Assembly: GCF_000829695.1 (NCBI RefSeq)
Contig: NZ_BBNN01000039.1
Span: 25,150 to 89,149, forward strand
Direction of reading: 5' to 3'
Length of the DNA stretch: 64,000 bases
DNA from: Streptomyces sp. NBRC 110035
GTDB taxonomy: Bacteria > Actinomycetota > Actinomycetes > Streptomycetales > Streptomycetaceae
The translations under genes were made by a program, and so were the position numbers. Within the stretch, counting starts at the first letter, position 1, and each line of letters opens with the position of its first letter. The notes under the pieces were generated by a model. That model ran no database searches. It was not told where the DNA came from and worked only from the letters and a program-made list of their open reading frames with translations. This document shows, one piece after another, positions 35,205-45,205 of the stretch.

Positions 35205-38009
35205 TCAGTCGTCCTCCGTACCTTGGCCAAGGATGCGCAGTCCGTCGCGTCCTCGGATGCGCAGCTTGCGGTAGACACTGCTCAGGCGCAGTTCCACGGT
35301 GCGGGTGGTCACCGACAGCGCAGCGGCTATCTCCCGGTTGGCGAGGCCTCGGGCGGCGAGCGCGGCAGCGGCCTGTTCCCCCGGTGAGAGGGTCCGCCAT
35401 GCGGACGGCAGGGCGCCGGTGCGGGCTCTCGTGGGCCGGGGCGACGGCAGGGGTGGCGGCACCGCGACGCCGTGGGCACCGGCGGATCCCGTGCCGACGC
35501 CGGTCGTGTCACCTGTCAGGGGGACGACGGCCCTCGCACGGTCGCGTTCGCCGCTCCCGGCGGGGAGCGGTGCCACGGCCGCATACGGGTGGGCGCCCGG
35601 GCCCTGGGAGCGTCCGGAAGCCCCGACAGCCGACCGGAGCGGCTGGACGCGGCCCTCATCGCTGATCGTGGCGAGGCAGAGCCGGGCCGCGCCGATGGAG
35701 CCCGGCGCACCCCAGCGCTCTGCGAGTTCGAGTTCCTCCTGCGCCAGTCTCCGGGCCTGCGCCGCGTCGCCGAGGGCGTGGGCGGCCTCGGCGGCCCGGG
35801 AGCGCCAGGGCAGGACGGCCGGGTTGGCGCAGCCGTACTGCAGGAGCCAGCGCCCGCAGGCCCGGAAGAGGGCACGGGCCCGGTGGGGGTCGCCGTCCGC
35901 GTTGGCCAGCAGGCCACGTGCGAACAGCAACTGGGCACCGTTCAGGGACTCTTCGGCGGGGGGCGGCACGGGGTGGTCGGCGGCGGCACGCGCCCGGTCC
36001 AGGTGGCCGTTGGCCAGGTCGGTGATGACGCCGAGCGCCGTCCAGTACGGGTGGGACAGCGGGTGTCTGCTGTCCGGTGGCAGTTCGAGGTCGGCGGCGG
36101 CCAGGTCGCGGGCGGCGGAATCGGGACGGTCGTGCCGCAGGTGCAGTTCGGCGCGGAGGGCGAGCACCCGGCCGACCGCCACGGAGTTGCGTTCGCGGTG
36201 GGCCTCGGCCAGAAGGGCGCACAGGTGGTTCTCGGCCTCCTCCCCGTCCTCGGTGAGAAGGAGCGTGCGGCAGGCCAGCAGACGGGGCACGGTGAGCGGG
36301 GGCCGGCCGAAGGGGCCGGGGGCCAGGGCGGCACGGGCCAGCCTGCGGGCCTCCCCCCGATCGTCTCCCCGCACGGCGGCCTCCCATGCGTGCACGCCGT
36401 TCACGGCGGGGTTCCGTGAAGTACGGGGCAGTTCCGGCACGGGCGGGACGGCGATCTCGGCGGGCGTCCGGTGGAGCGGCTGCGCCACCCGGAGCAGGGC
36501 CGTCAGCTCCTCGTGGTGCGCTGCCGCCGTCTCCGCCGCCCGGTGGTCGGCGGGCGGTGTGCCCCGCCTGTCGCCGGACCTGCTGTCGGCGAGGGCGCCG
36601 GCGAGGGCGCGCCGGGCGGTGTCCGTGTCACCGCTGAGGAGGAACAGGTCGCCGGCACGGGAGCGGAAGGCGGCGGCCGCCTCTCCGGGCTCCCGGAGGA
36701 TGCCCGTGATACGGCGCCCGGCGGCGACGGGCGCGATCACCAGCTCTGTGCCGGCCAGTTGGAGCAGGACACCCAGGCGGTCCTGTGCGGACAGCGGTTC
36801 GTCCAGGGCGCGGGAGAGATAGGCGGCGGCACGGTCGTGTCGGCCGGCGCGGAGAGCGGCGGCGGCGGCACGGCACAGCGTCTCCGCCGCCCACGGAGCG
36901 CCGACCGGACGGGCCGGCAGCAGCAGATCGCCGATGCCCTGGTCGTCGGCGGCCGCCCGGTGGGCCAGCTCGGCGGCACGTGCGTGCAGGTCCGCACGCT
37001 CGGCGGCGGTCATCTCCTCGATGATCCGGGCCCGCACGACCGGGCCCCTCACCCGGATCCGGCCGTCACGCACGACGACGAGACCGCTGTCCAGCAGAGC
37101 GGCACGCAGACGGCCCTCGGACACTGCGCCCGGTCCTGCCAGGGCCAGTACCAGCGGGAAATCGAGGAGTTCGTCACAGACCGCGAGGGCCCGCAGGACG
37201 CCGAGGGCGACGGGGTCGCGCAGACCGCCGAGCGCCGAAGCGGCGTGCTCGCCGATCACGTCGGCCGCGATGGCACGGACGTGGTCCACGTGGTCCGCGT
37301 CCGGGGTGTGCCCCGCCCGGGTGAAGCGGTGCAGGGTGTCGCGTACGGCGGCGGGGTTGCCTCCGGTCGCGTCGGCGAGGGCGTCGAGGAAGGATCGGTC
37401 GCCGAGGGTGCCGCAGACGGTCCGCACGGCGCTGTCCGTCCCGGCGCGGGTGAGGCCGGACAGAGGCAGTTCGACGGTGGTGGTCGAGCCGGTGAGCGGG
37501 CTGCCCGCGCACCAGTCGAGGCCGATGTCCGCCGTGCGGATACTGCTGGTGATCAAGGCCAGCGGCGCGCGGGGCAACCGGCGTACCAGAGCCTCCAGCC
37601 AGCGCAGCGAGTCGGAGTCGAGCCGGTGGACGTCCTCCACCGTCAGGAGGATGGGCCGGTCACGGGCCACGGTCAGCAGACGGGTGAGCCCCGGGAACCG
37701 GCCGGGCCGGCCCTGATCGAGGAAGAGGTGGGGCAGATGGCCGGCGAAGCTCTCGTGGCCCGCCAGGAGTTGGCTGACCGCGCCGTAGCGCAGATCCTGT
37801 TCGGCGGGGGTCGCGCGGGCGGTGAGGACACGAAGTCCCTGCTCGGCGGCGTGCCGGGCCGCCCATCGCAGCAGTTCGTTCTGTCCCGCGCCGGGTTCGC
37901 CCGTCACCGTGACCACGGCCGGCCGGCCCGCCCGTAGTTCCCCGGTCACGGCGGACAGCACGGCCTGCTCGCGGTCACGCTCCAGGAAAAGGAGCTCGGC
38001 GATCGGCAT
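35205..38009 (-). CDS. fscRIII: LAL-type LuxR regulator with degenerate P-loop
   Basis: A 934-residue member of the LAL family. The P-loop region reads TGEPGAGQNELL (about residues 37-48), so the canonical Lys-Ser/Thr is replaced by Gln-Asn and normal ATP binding is doubtful. A Walker B-like ILLTVEDVHRLD lies near 125. The C-terminal LuxR helix-turn-helix reads LSPGEQAAAALAARGLANRE, IAAALSVTTRTVELRLSSVY. ATG 38009 (MPIAELLFLERDRE) is taken as the start because homologues begin with this ERD/RE motif; the frame remains open to 38861 but is antisense to fscRIV there. It lies between fscRIV and fscRII in one transcription unit. Confidence 0.88.
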   Translation of the reverse strand: MPIAELLFLERDREQAVLSAVTGELRAGRPAVVTVTGEPGAGQNELLRWAARHAAEQGLRVLTARATPAEQDLRYGAVSQLLAGHESFAGHLPHLFLDQGRPGRFPGLTRLLTVARDRPILLTVEDVHRLDSDSLRWLEALVRRLPRAPLALITSSIRTADIGLDWCAGSPLTGSTTTVELPLSGLTRAGTDSAVRTVCGTLGDRSFLDALADATGGNPAAVRDTLHRFTRAGHTPDADHVDHVRAIAADVIGEHAASALGGLRDPVALGVLRALAVCDELLDFPLVLALAGPGAVSEGRLRAALLDSGLVVVRDGRIRVRGPVVRARIIEEMTAAERADLHARAAELAHRAAADDQGIGDLLLPARPVGAPWAAETLCRAAAAALRAGRHDRAAAYLSRALDEPLSAQDRLGVLLQLAGTELVIAPVAAGRRITGILREPGEAAAAFRSRAGDLFLLSGDTDTARRALAGALADSRSGDRRGTPPADHRAAETAAAHHEELTALLRVAQPLHRTPAEIAVPPVPELPRTSRNPAVNGVHAWEAAVRGDDRGEARRLARAALAPGPFGRPPLTVPRLLACRTLLLTEDGEEAENHLCALLAEAHRERNSVAVGRVLALRAELHLRHDRPDSAARDLAAADLELPPDSRHPLSHPYWTALGVITDLANGHLDRARAAADHPVPPPAEESLNGAQLLFARGLLANADGDPHRARALFRACGRWLLQYGCANPAVLPWRSRAAEAAHALGDAAQARRLAQEELELAERWGAPGSIGAARLCLATISDEGRVQPLRSAVGASGRSQGPGAHPYAAVAPLPAGSGERDRARAVVPLTGDTTGVGTGSAGAHGVAVPPPLPSPRPTRARTGALPSAWRTLSPGEQAAAALAARGLANREIAAALSVTTRTVELRLSSVYRKLRIRGRDGLRILGQGTEDD

Positions 38010-38092
38010 GGCGTGATCGTACGGACGCCGGCACGCTTCCCGGCGGACCTGCGGGACAACGTTTACCTGGTGGCCTTGCACCCGTATGGCTC

Positions 38093-40984
38093 TCACCGGG
38101 TCGCACCGGGCCGGGAGCCGGGAGCGGCCGGGGTCTCCTCGCGCAGGATGCCCGCGAGATCGGCGCGGCGGGTGATCCCGAGCTTGCGGTAGATGCTCGT
38201 GAGGTGGAGTTCCACGGTGCGTACCGTCACGAACAGGGACTCCGCGGCCTCCCGGTTGCTCACTCCCGAGGCGACCAGCGTGGCCACCGTGCGTTCCGTT
38301 CCGGTCAGTATGTCCAGTGGTGAGACCGTGACCTCCCGCATCCTTCCACCCGCCCCGACCAGTTCCTCGCGGGCCCGTCGGGCGAGGGCCACGCAGCCGC
38401 AGCGGTGGGCGATCGCGACCGCTTCCCGCAGGTGTTCGCGTGCCTCGCGCGGCGCGCCCCCGGCCAGCAGCGCCCGCCCCAGCAGCAGCAGCGCGCGGGC
38501 GTGGTCGGCGCGGGCCGGTGATGCCGCCAGCCGGCCGACCGCCTCCCGCAGCCGGGTGATTCCTTCCGGACCGGGCGTGGCGACGCCGCGGGCAAGGGCG
38601 GCGTAGGCCAGGGCGCGAGGGGTTCCCCAGCGTTCGGCCGGCCTGGCACCGTGGTCGGCCGTTTCCCGGGCCTCGTCGATGCGGCCGGCATCGGCCAGCA
38701 GGCAGGCGGCGTCCAGCCACCAGGGAGCCAGGACCGGATTGGCGTGTCCCGCCTCGGCGAGGGAGTCCCCGCACGTGCGCAACAGGGTGAGAGCGCTCTC
38801 CCGGTCGCCGTGGGCCCACCGGGCCCGTGCCCGTGCCATGAGGTACCAGTGGTACTCCCACGCGAAGCGCTCGATGCGCGGGCGCTTGATGGTGTCGAGC
38901 ACCGCCTCGGCCCTGGCCGGCTCACCGCGCTCGGTGAGGGCCAGGGCACAGGCGGTCTGCGGCATGGTGGCGCCCTCGCCCCGGTCCTCGTTCTCGATCA
39001 GGTCGAGAGCCGTCTGGGCGTCTGCCGCGGCCTGCGTGATGTCACCCCGGTCCAGATGGACGAAGGCACGGGTGGAGAGCGCGAGACCGCATGTCCAGGC
39101 CCCCGCGGTCCGCCGGCTGTCGCGCAGGACGGCGTCCAGCGCGTCCAGCGCCTCGTCGGTCTCGTCGGCCAGGGACAGCACGAGAGAGGCGGGGAGCAGG
39201 GACCAGGCGCCGAGCGGTACGTCCGGGAAGCGCAGGGCACGCCGTGCCTGACGGACCGACCGGGCTGCGGAATGGCCGTCCATGGCGGTGAGCACGCTGA
39301 GCATGGCGAGTTGCTGGCGCTGGGCGGGCGTGTCGCCCGGCGGTGGGGTCAGCCGGGCCGCAAGGTGACGCACCGCCGGCAGGGTACTCTTCTCGTCCGC
39401 TCCGACGATCAGCAGGACGGATTCGACCATGGTGAGAAGTTCCCGGTCGGCGGGTTCCGCCTCGGGGCCGAGCTCGGCGCTGAGGGCGTCCAGTGCCTCG
39501 GTCAGCACGCGGGCGCCCTCGGGTGACCTCTGGACGCCGAGGCAGGTCAGTCCGAGCTGGACCGCTGCCCTCGCCCGGGTGCGCACGTCGTCCGTGCGGG
39601 CCAGCGCCTCGTGCAGCAGTGTCACGGAGCGGGACGGATCCGTCTCGGACAGGACTTCGGCGAGCCGTATCCGGGCCTCCGGCGCATCGGGCCCGGCCTT
39701 CATCACGTGCTCGAGATACCGTGCGGCAGCCTCGGGAGCCCCCCGTTGTTCCGCCTGTGCGGCGGCGTCGAGGAGGACGGAGATCATCCACGGCCGGTCG
39801 GCTCGCGGCAGGAGCAGCAGTTGGCCGGCGATCTGCTCGGGGGACCGCCCGACGTCGCTGAGCAGTTGGGCGGCCCGGGTACGCAGACCGGCGAGGGCCG
39901 TGGAGCCGACCGTGGAGAGGATCGCCGCGCGCACCATGTCGTGCGCCGGCTCGGTCCGGCCGGGCCGGAGGAGCGCGGCCCGGTGCAGGATCTGCACGGC
40001 CTCCTCGGCCTGCACGACGGACACACCGGCGAGGGCCGCGAGGTGTTCGGTCCGTTCCGGGCCGAGCACGGCCAGGGCGCGGGCCACCTCGCGCACGCGG
40101 TCAGGCTGGCCGTCCAGAACCTCCCGCACGGAGGAGGCGATGACCCGGCCCCCGATCTCGGTGATGCGCCGGGTGCCCGTGTCGTCGGGGGCCGCCCCGG
40201 CGGCGCGCAGTCTGTGCAGGAGCCGCTGGAGTTCAAGGGGGTTGCCACCGGTGACGGCGGTGAGCGTGTCGACGAAGGAGGGCTGCGGCAGGACACCCGG
40301 GAAGGCACGTTGGACAAGGGTCTCGACATCACGGGCCGGCAGTGCGGTCAGGTGCAGCGGCGCGGGCCGGTGGTGGGCCACCAGGTCGGTCAGGGCGGGC
40401 CCGGCCGTCCGGTCGGACTCGCTGCGCTGGGCGAGCACCACGAGCAGCGGCATCCCGTCGGCGCGGCGCAGCAGGAAGTCCAGCCAGCGCAGGGATCGTT
40501 CGTCGCACCAGTGGGTGTCGTCGAGGGCCAGCACCAGGGGGCGCTCCGCCATGAGGTTGGCGGCCAGCCAGTACAGGCCGTTCAGGGCGGGAAAGGTGGC
40601 ACCGGGTGCGGTGTCCGCGTCGACGAGGTCGGGGGCGAGGGCTGGCAGGGCGTGGCGGGCGCTTCCGCCGAGCAGGGACGATGCCCGGCGTCGGCGTGCG
40701 GTGAGGTTGAGCGGTCCGAACAGAGCGCGTACACCGCTGTAGCCGCTTCCGGAGTCGATCGCGCGGCAGGCTCCGTACAGCGTGGTCGCTCCGTCGCAGG
40801 GTCCGCCGTCCTCGAGGGCGGCCCGCAGCAGGGAGGTCTTGCCGATTCCCGCCGGCCCGTCGAGGACGACCATGTGCGGCCGTCCGGCGCGGGCGGCGGC
40901 GGCCCTGGCGGCGAGTGTTTCCAGCTGGGCCTCGCGGCCGACCAGGGGGAGGGACGGACCGATGGCCCGTTCCCGGTTCGTCAC
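38093..40984 (-). CDS. fscRIV: LAL-type LuxR regulator
   Basis: A 963-residue regulator and the only one of the three LAL proteins with an intact Walker A (DGPAGIGKTSLL, about residues 40-51) and Walker B (LVLALDDTHWCD, about 150). The helical middle is followed by the LuxR helix-turn-helix at about 895-945 (LTGTERTVATLVASGVSNRE, AAESLFVTVRTVELHLTSIY) and a short basic tail. GTG 40984 is chosen because the product then begins TNRERAIGPSLPLVGREAQL, the normal LAL N-terminus, and AAGGGGG lies upstream. It is the first gene of the minus-strand regulator operon and divergent from fscMI, with a PimM-like box between them. Confidence 0.9.
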   Translation of the reverse strand: MTNRERAIGPSLPLVGREAQLETLAARAAAARAGRPHMVVLDGPAGIGKTSLLRAALEDGGPCDGATTLYGACRAIDSGSGYSGVRALFGPLNLTARRRRASSLLGGSARHALPALAPDLVDADTAPGATFPALNGLYWLAANLMAERPLVLALDDTHWCDERSLRWLDFLLRRADGMPLLVVLAQRSESDRTAGPALTDLVAHHRPAPLHLTALPARDVETLVQRAFPGVLPQPSFVDTLTAVTGGNPLELQRLLHRLRAAGAAPDDTGTRRITEIGGRVIASSVREVLDGQPDRVREVARALAVLGPERTEHLAALAGVSVVQAEEAVQILHRAALLRPGRTEPAHDMVRAAILSTVGSTALAGLRTRAAQLLSDVGRSPEQIAGQLLLLPRADRPWMISVLLDAAAQAEQRGAPEAAARYLEHVMKAGPDAPEARIRLAEVLSETDPSRSVTLLHEALARTDDVRTRARAAVQLGLTCLGVQRSPEGARVLTEALDALSAELGPEAEPADRELLTMVESVLLIVGADEKSTLPAVRHLAARLTPPPGDTPAQRQQLAMLSVLTAMDGHSAARSVRQARRALRFPDVPLGAWSLLPASLVLSLADETDEALDALDAVLRDSRRTAGAWTCGLALSTRAFVHLDRGDITQAAADAQTALDLIENEDRGEGATMPQTACALALTERGEPARAEAVLDTIKRPRIERFAWEYHWYLMARARARWAHGDRESALTLLRTCGDSLAEAGHANPVLAPWWLDAACLLADAGRIDEARETADHGARPAERWGTPRALAYAALARGVATPGPEGITRLREAVGRLAASPARADHARALLLLGRALLAGGAPREAREHLREAVAIAHRCGCVALARRAREELVGAGGRMREVTVSPLDILTGTERTVATLVASGVSNREAAESLFVTVRTVELHLTSIYRKLGITRRADLAGILREETPAAPGSRPGATR

Positions 40985-41151
40985 GTGGTCCCCCTTGCTC
41001 GTGCTGAGGCCAGGGCCGGCGCTTTGGTGAGCAGCCCCTGTCCCCGGCGCTGCGGAGCGCTCGGCGCGCCCCACCGTACAGGGAACGCCGGTCACCTCGG
41101 AGTATCTCGGGGTTCTGCGCCCGGCGCCCGTCCCGCCCTGCGACGGGAAGT

Positions 41152-41167
41152 CTAAGGATTTCCCGGT
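41152..41167. promoter_or_regulatory. PAS-LuxR (PimM/FscRI-like) box between fscRIV and fscMI
   Basis: CTAAGGATTTCCCGGT matches 13 of 16 positions of the PimM consensus CTVGGGAWWTCCCBAG. It lies in the 339-bp divergent region, 168 bp upstream of fscRIV and 157 bp upstream of fscMI, so it could activate either side. No gene is seen in this interval. Confidence 0.55.
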
Positions 41168-41323
41168 TACGCCCGTGAGATCAAGGTGGGGTGCGGTCGC
41201 CACCCGCCCGACTCGGGCCCCGGCCGACGGGCCGCACACGGACAACTCCGTCCTGCCCGCCCGCCGGTTCCGCCCGTGCGGGCGGGTGGCGACCCCCGGC
41301 AGTCATCTCGTGAAAGGGCCCTC

Positions 41324-42700
41324 ATGGACTCCGCCGCACGGCCGATCCTCTTCGTCGGTCTCCCCGAGAGCGGCCTGCTCAACCCGTTGCTGGTGCTGGC
41401 CGGGGAACTGGCGCGGCGCGGTGTGCCCGACCTGTGGTTCGCCACCGACGAGCACCGCCGCGAGGACGTGGCGGCACTGGCCGCCGATTCCCCGGTGTCG
41501 TTCGCCTCACTGGGCGAGGCGGTGTCCGAACTGTCGGCGGTGACCTGGGACGACACCGTGTACCGGAAGGTCACCCAGCCCTCCCGGTTCAAGGCGCACC
41601 GCGCCGTGGTCCGGCAGTCGTACAGGCCGGCGCTCCAGGCTCGCAAGTACCGCGCTCTGGAGAAGGTGGTGGAGCGGGTGCGGCCGTCCCTGATGGTGAT
41701 CGACTGCGTGAGCGGCTTCGGCGTGGATCTGGCACTCGCGCACCGGATCCCGTACGTGCTGTCCGTGCCCTTCGTCCCGAGCAACGTGCTGACCTCGCAC
41801 AACCCCTTCGGCGCGTCGTACACCCCGAGGAACTTCCCGGTGCCCAACTCCGGTCTGCCGCTGGAGATGACGCCCCGGCAACGGCTCACCAACACGCTGT
41901 TCAAGTGGCGGACACTCTTCATGTTCCTGCATCCGTCGATGGGCAAGGTGCTCAAGGAGGACGCCGCCCTCCGCAAGGAACTGGGCATCGCCCCGCCCAA
42001 CTCCCTGACCCGGGTGGACGCGGCCGAGATGGTGCTGTGCTCCTCGGTCCCGGAGCTGGACTACCCCTTCGACGTGCCGGAGAAGCTGCGGCTGGTGGGT
42101 GCCCTGCTGCCGCCGCTGCCGGAGTGCCCGGACGACGAGGACCTCGGCGGCTGGCTGGACCGGCAGTCGTCGGTGGTCTACATGGGCTTCGGCACCATCA
42201 CCCGGCTGACCCGTGAGGAGGTCGCGGCGCTGGTGGAGGTGGCCCGCCGGATGTCGGACCGGCACCAGTTCCTGTGGAAGCTGCCGAAGGAGCAGCAGCA
42301 CCTGCTGCCGCCGGCCGCCTCGCTGCCGGACAACCTGCGGGTGGAGAGCTGGGTGCCGTCCCAGCTGGACGTGCTGGCCCATCCGAAGGTGTCGGTGTTC
42401 TTCTCGCACGGCGGCGGCAACGCCTACCACGAGGGCGTCTACTTCGGTAAGCCGCAGGTGGTGCGGCCCTTGTGGGTGGACTGCTTCGACCAGGCGGTGC
42501 GCGGCCGTGACTTCGGCTTCAGCCTGACGCTGGACCGGCCGGAGACCGTGGACCCGGACGACGTCGTCGACAAGCTCACCCGGGTCGTCGAGGACCCCTC
42601 CTTCCGCGAGCGGGCGGAGCGCCTCGGCGCGCTGCAGCGGGCGGCCGGCGGGCGCAAGGCGGCGGCCGATCTGATCCTGGGCGTGCTGCCGCGGCCATGA
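41324..42700 (+). CDS. fscMI: mycosaminyltransferase (glycosyltransferase family 1)
   Basis: A 458-residue GT-B glycosyltransferase expected to move mycosamine from its GDP-activated form to the polyene macrolactone. The N-terminal acceptor half starts PILFVGLPESGLLNPLLVLA. The C-terminal donor half contains VVYMGFGTITRLTREEV, LRVESWVPSQLDVLAHPKV and the nucleotide-sugar motif FFSHGGGNAYHEG, with the product typical of NysDI/AmphDI/FscMI. ATG 41324 has GAAAGGG upstream, and the earlier open frame (from 41186) is not conserved-looking. It heads the plus-strand tailoring operon, followed by the aminotransferase that makes mycosamine. Confidence 0.9.
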   Translation: MDSAARPILFVGLPESGLLNPLLVLAGELARRGVPDLWFATDEHRREDVAALAADSPVSFASLGEAVSELSAVTWDDTVYRKVTQPSRFKAHRAVVRQSYRPALQARKYRALEKVVERVRPSLMVIDCVSGFGVDLALAHRIPYVLSVPFVPSNVLTSHNPFGASYTPRNFPVPNSGLPLEMTPRQRLTNTLFKWRTLFMFLHPSMGKVLKEDAALRKELGIAPPNSLTRVDAAEMVLCSSVPELDYPFDVPEKLRLVGALLPPLPECPDDEDLGGWLDRQSSVVYMGFGTITRLTREEVAALVEVARRMSDRHQFLWKLPKEQQHLLPPAASLPDNLRVESWVPSQLDVLAHPKVSVFFSHGGGNAYHEGVYFGKPQVVRPLWVDCFDQAVRGRDFGFSLTLDRPETVDPDDVVDKLTRVVEDPSFRERAERLGALQRAAGGRKAAADLILGVLPRP

Positions 42701-42780
42701 CGCCCGGCCGTCCGCCGGCCCGTCCCCGAACGACCGCCCTTCCCTTCCGGTTATCGCACGCACCATCGCAGCGAGGACGC

Positions 42781-43839
42781 ATGTCTTTCACCCAACCCGT
42801 TTCCCGGCCCACTCTGGGCGGGCGTGAACTGGAGTACGTCACCGACGCCGTCAGCGGCGGCTGGATCTCCTCGCAGGGCCCCTACGTGCGGCGCTTCGAG
42901 GAGGCGTTCGCCGAGTGGAACGGCGTGGCGCACGGCGTCGCCTGCTCCTCCGGCACGGCCGCGCTGACCCTGGCGCTGCGCGCACTGGGCATCGGGCCGG
43001 GCGACGAGGTGATCGTGCCGGAGTTCACCATGGTGGCCTCCGCGTGGGCGGTCACGTACACCGGGGCGACGCCCGTCTTCGTGGACTGCGGCGACGACCT
43101 GAACATCGACGTCTCCCTGATCGAGGAGAAGATCACTCCGCGTACCAGGGCGCTGATGCCGGTGCACGTCTACGGGCGCCGCTGCGGCATGGACGCGGTG
43201 ATGGACCTCGCGCACCAGTACAACCTGCGGGTGGTCGAGGACTCGGCGGAGGCGCACGGGGTGCGGCCGGTCGGGGACATCGCGTGCTTCTCGCTCTTCG
43301 CCAACAAGATCATCACGGCGGGCGAGGGCGGCGTCTGCCTCACCGACGACCCGCGGCTGGCCGAGCAGCTCGCGCATCTGCGGGCCATGGCGTTCACCCG
43401 CGACCACAGTTTCCTGCACAAGAAGCTGGCCTACAACTTCCGCATGACGGCCATGCAGGCGGCCGTGGCGCTGGCGCAGGTGGAGCGGCTGGACGAGATC
43501 CTGGCCGCCCGCCGGGAGATCGAGGCCCGCTACGACGCGGGACTCGAGGGCGTCCGCGGTGTGACGCTCATGCCGCCGCGGGACGTGCTGTGGATGTACG
43601 ACATCCGTGCGGAGCGCCGCGAGGAACTCCGTGCCCACCTCGCCGAACGGGGCGTCGAGACACGGCTGTTCTTCAAGCCGATGAGCAGGCAGCCCGGTTA
43701 CCTCGACCCGGTGTGGCCGTCCCTGAACGCGCACCGTTTCAGCGAGGACGGCCTGTACCTGCCCACCCACACCGGGCTGACCGCCGCCGACCAGGAATAC
43801 ATCACCGGAGCCGTCCGGGAGTTCTACTCCGCGGGCTGA
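42781..43839 (+). CDS. fscMII: GDP-3-keto-6-deoxymannose aminotransferase for mycosamine
   Basis: A 352-residue DegT/DnrJ/EryC1 sugar aminotransferase. The PLP lysine is in LFANKIITAGEGG (about K175). VVEDSAEAHGV binds the cofactor, and EFTMVASAWAVTYTGATPVF and LMPVHVYGR are family landmarks. It should aminate the 3-keto sugar to give GDP-mycosamine, as NysDII, AmphDII and FscMII do. ATG 42781 has GAGGA 5 nt upstream; the frame is open back to 42697 but overlaps only the fscMI end. The matching GDP-mannose dehydratase (fscMIII) is not in this window. Confidence 0.92.
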   Translation: MSFTQPVSRPTLGGRELEYVTDAVSGGWISSQGPYVRRFEEAFAEWNGVAHGVACSSGTAALTLALRALGIGPGDEVIVPEFTMVASAWAVTYTGATPVFVDCGDDLNIDVSLIEEKITPRTRALMPVHVYGRRCGMDAVMDLAHQYNLRVVEDSAEAHGVRPVGDIACFSLFANKIITAGEGGVCLTDDPRLAEQLAHLRAMAFTRDHSFLHKKLAYNFRMTAMQAAVALAQVERLDEILAARREIEARYDAGLEGVRGVTLMPPRDVLWMYDIRAERREELRAHLAERGVETRLFFKPMSRQPGYLDPVWPSLNAHRFSEDGLYLPTHTGLTAADQEYITGAVREFYSAG

Positions 43840-43909
43840 ACCGCCGGGACCCGGCCGCGGCTTCGCGCGGCACCCCTGGAAACCTCAGGAAGAGGAAGAA
43901 GGAACGGAC

Positions 43910-45091
43910 ATGACGACCGGCACCGACCCCACGGTGGTCGGCTTCCCCCGGCGCACGCCGGAGGAGCCGCTGCCCCTGTCCCAGTACGCGAGCCACCGCG
44001 AGCAGAACGGTCTGGTGCTGTCCCACCTGCCGAACGGGGTGCCGATCTGGCTGGTGACCCGGCACGAGGACGTGCGCACGGTGCTCACCCACCCCAAGAT
44101 CAGCGCCAACCCGGACAACGAGGGCTTCCCCAACGTCGGTGAGACGATGGGTGTGCCCAAGCAGGACCAGATCCCGGGCTGGTTCGTCGGCCTGGACTCG
44201 CCCGAGCACGACCGGTTCCGCAAGGTGCTCATCCCGGAGTTCACCGTGCGGCGCGTCCGGGAACTGCGCCCGGCGATCGAGCGCACCGTGGACGAGCGCA
44301 TCGACGCGATGCTCTCCGCGGGCGACCACGCCGACCTCATCAGCGACTTCGCGCTGCCGGTGCCGTCCCTGGTGATCTCCTCGCTGCTGGGCGTGCCGCC
44401 GGCGGACCGTGACTTCTTCGAGTCGCGCACCCGCACCCTGGTCGCCATCCGCACCTCCACCGACGAGGAGCGGGCCACCGCCACCCGGGAGTTGCTGCGC
44501 TACATCAACCGGCTGATCGCCATCAAGGAGAAGTGGCCCGGCGACGACCTGATCAGCCGGCTGCTGGCCACCGGGCAGCTCACCGCCGTCGAACTGTCGG
44601 GGGTGCTGCTGCTCCTGCTGATCGCGGGCCACGAGACCACCGCCAACAACATCGGCCTCGGTGTGGTCACCCTGCTCGGCAACCGGCAGTGGATCGGCAA
44701 CGAGCGGCTGGTGGAGGAGCTGCTGCGGCTGCACTCGGTGGCCGACATGGTGGCGCTGCGGGTCGCGGTGGAGGACATGGAGATCGCCGGTCAGCTCATC
44801 CGCAAGGGTGAGGGCATCGTGCCGCTGCTGGCCGCCGCCAACCACGACACCGAGGTGTTCGGCTGCCCGCACGCCTTCGACCCGGAGCGTTCCGAACGCC
44901 GCCATGTGGCGTTCGGCTACGGCGTCCACCAGTGCCTCGGCCAGAACCTGGTGCGGGTCGAGATGGAGATCGCCTACCGCAAGCTGTTCGAGCGCATCCC
45001 GACGCTGGAGCTGGCCGTCCCGATGGACGAGCTGGCCTTCAAGTACGACGGGATCCTGTTCGGACTCCACGAGCTGCCGGTGCGCTGGTAG
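43910..45091 (+). CDS. fscP: cytochrome P450 for polyene side-chain oxidation
   Basis: A 393-residue soluble P450. The I-helix oxygen-activation motif is LIAGHETTANN (about 237-247). The K-helix ExxR is in VEELLRLH, and the haem loop FGYGVHQCLGQ carries the axial Cys near 341. In candicidin/FR-008 and related polyenes the homologue (FscP, NysN, AmphN, PimG) oxidises an exocyclic methyl to the carboxyl group. AAGAAGGAA precedes the ATG. The ferredoxin gene that follows is its likely electron donor. Confidence 0.92.
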   Translation: MTTGTDPTVVGFPRRTPEEPLPLSQYASHREQNGLVLSHLPNGVPIWLVTRHEDVRTVLTHPKISANPDNEGFPNVGETMGVPKQDQIPGWFVGLDSPEHDRFRKVLIPEFTVRRVRELRPAIERTVDERIDAMLSAGDHADLISDFALPVPSLVISSLLGVPPADRDFFESRTRTLVAIRTSTDEERATATRELLRYINRLIAIKEKWPGDDLISRLLATGQLTAVELSGVLLLLLIAGHETTANNIGLGVVTLLGNRQWIGNERLVEELLRLHSVADMVALRVAVEDMEIAGQLIRKGEGIVPLLAAANHDTEVFGCPHAFDPERSERRHVAFGYGVHQCLGQNLVRVEMEIAYRKLFERIPTLELAVPMDELAFKYDGILFGLHELPVRW

Positions 45092-45205
45092 GCCACCGGC
45101 ACCCGGGTGCCGCCGGACGGTCCCGGCGGCACCCGGCACCCCGCCGGCCCGGCACCCCGCCCGGAAACCCACGTTCCAGTCCCCATCCCTCAAGGAGCAA
45201 CGAGC

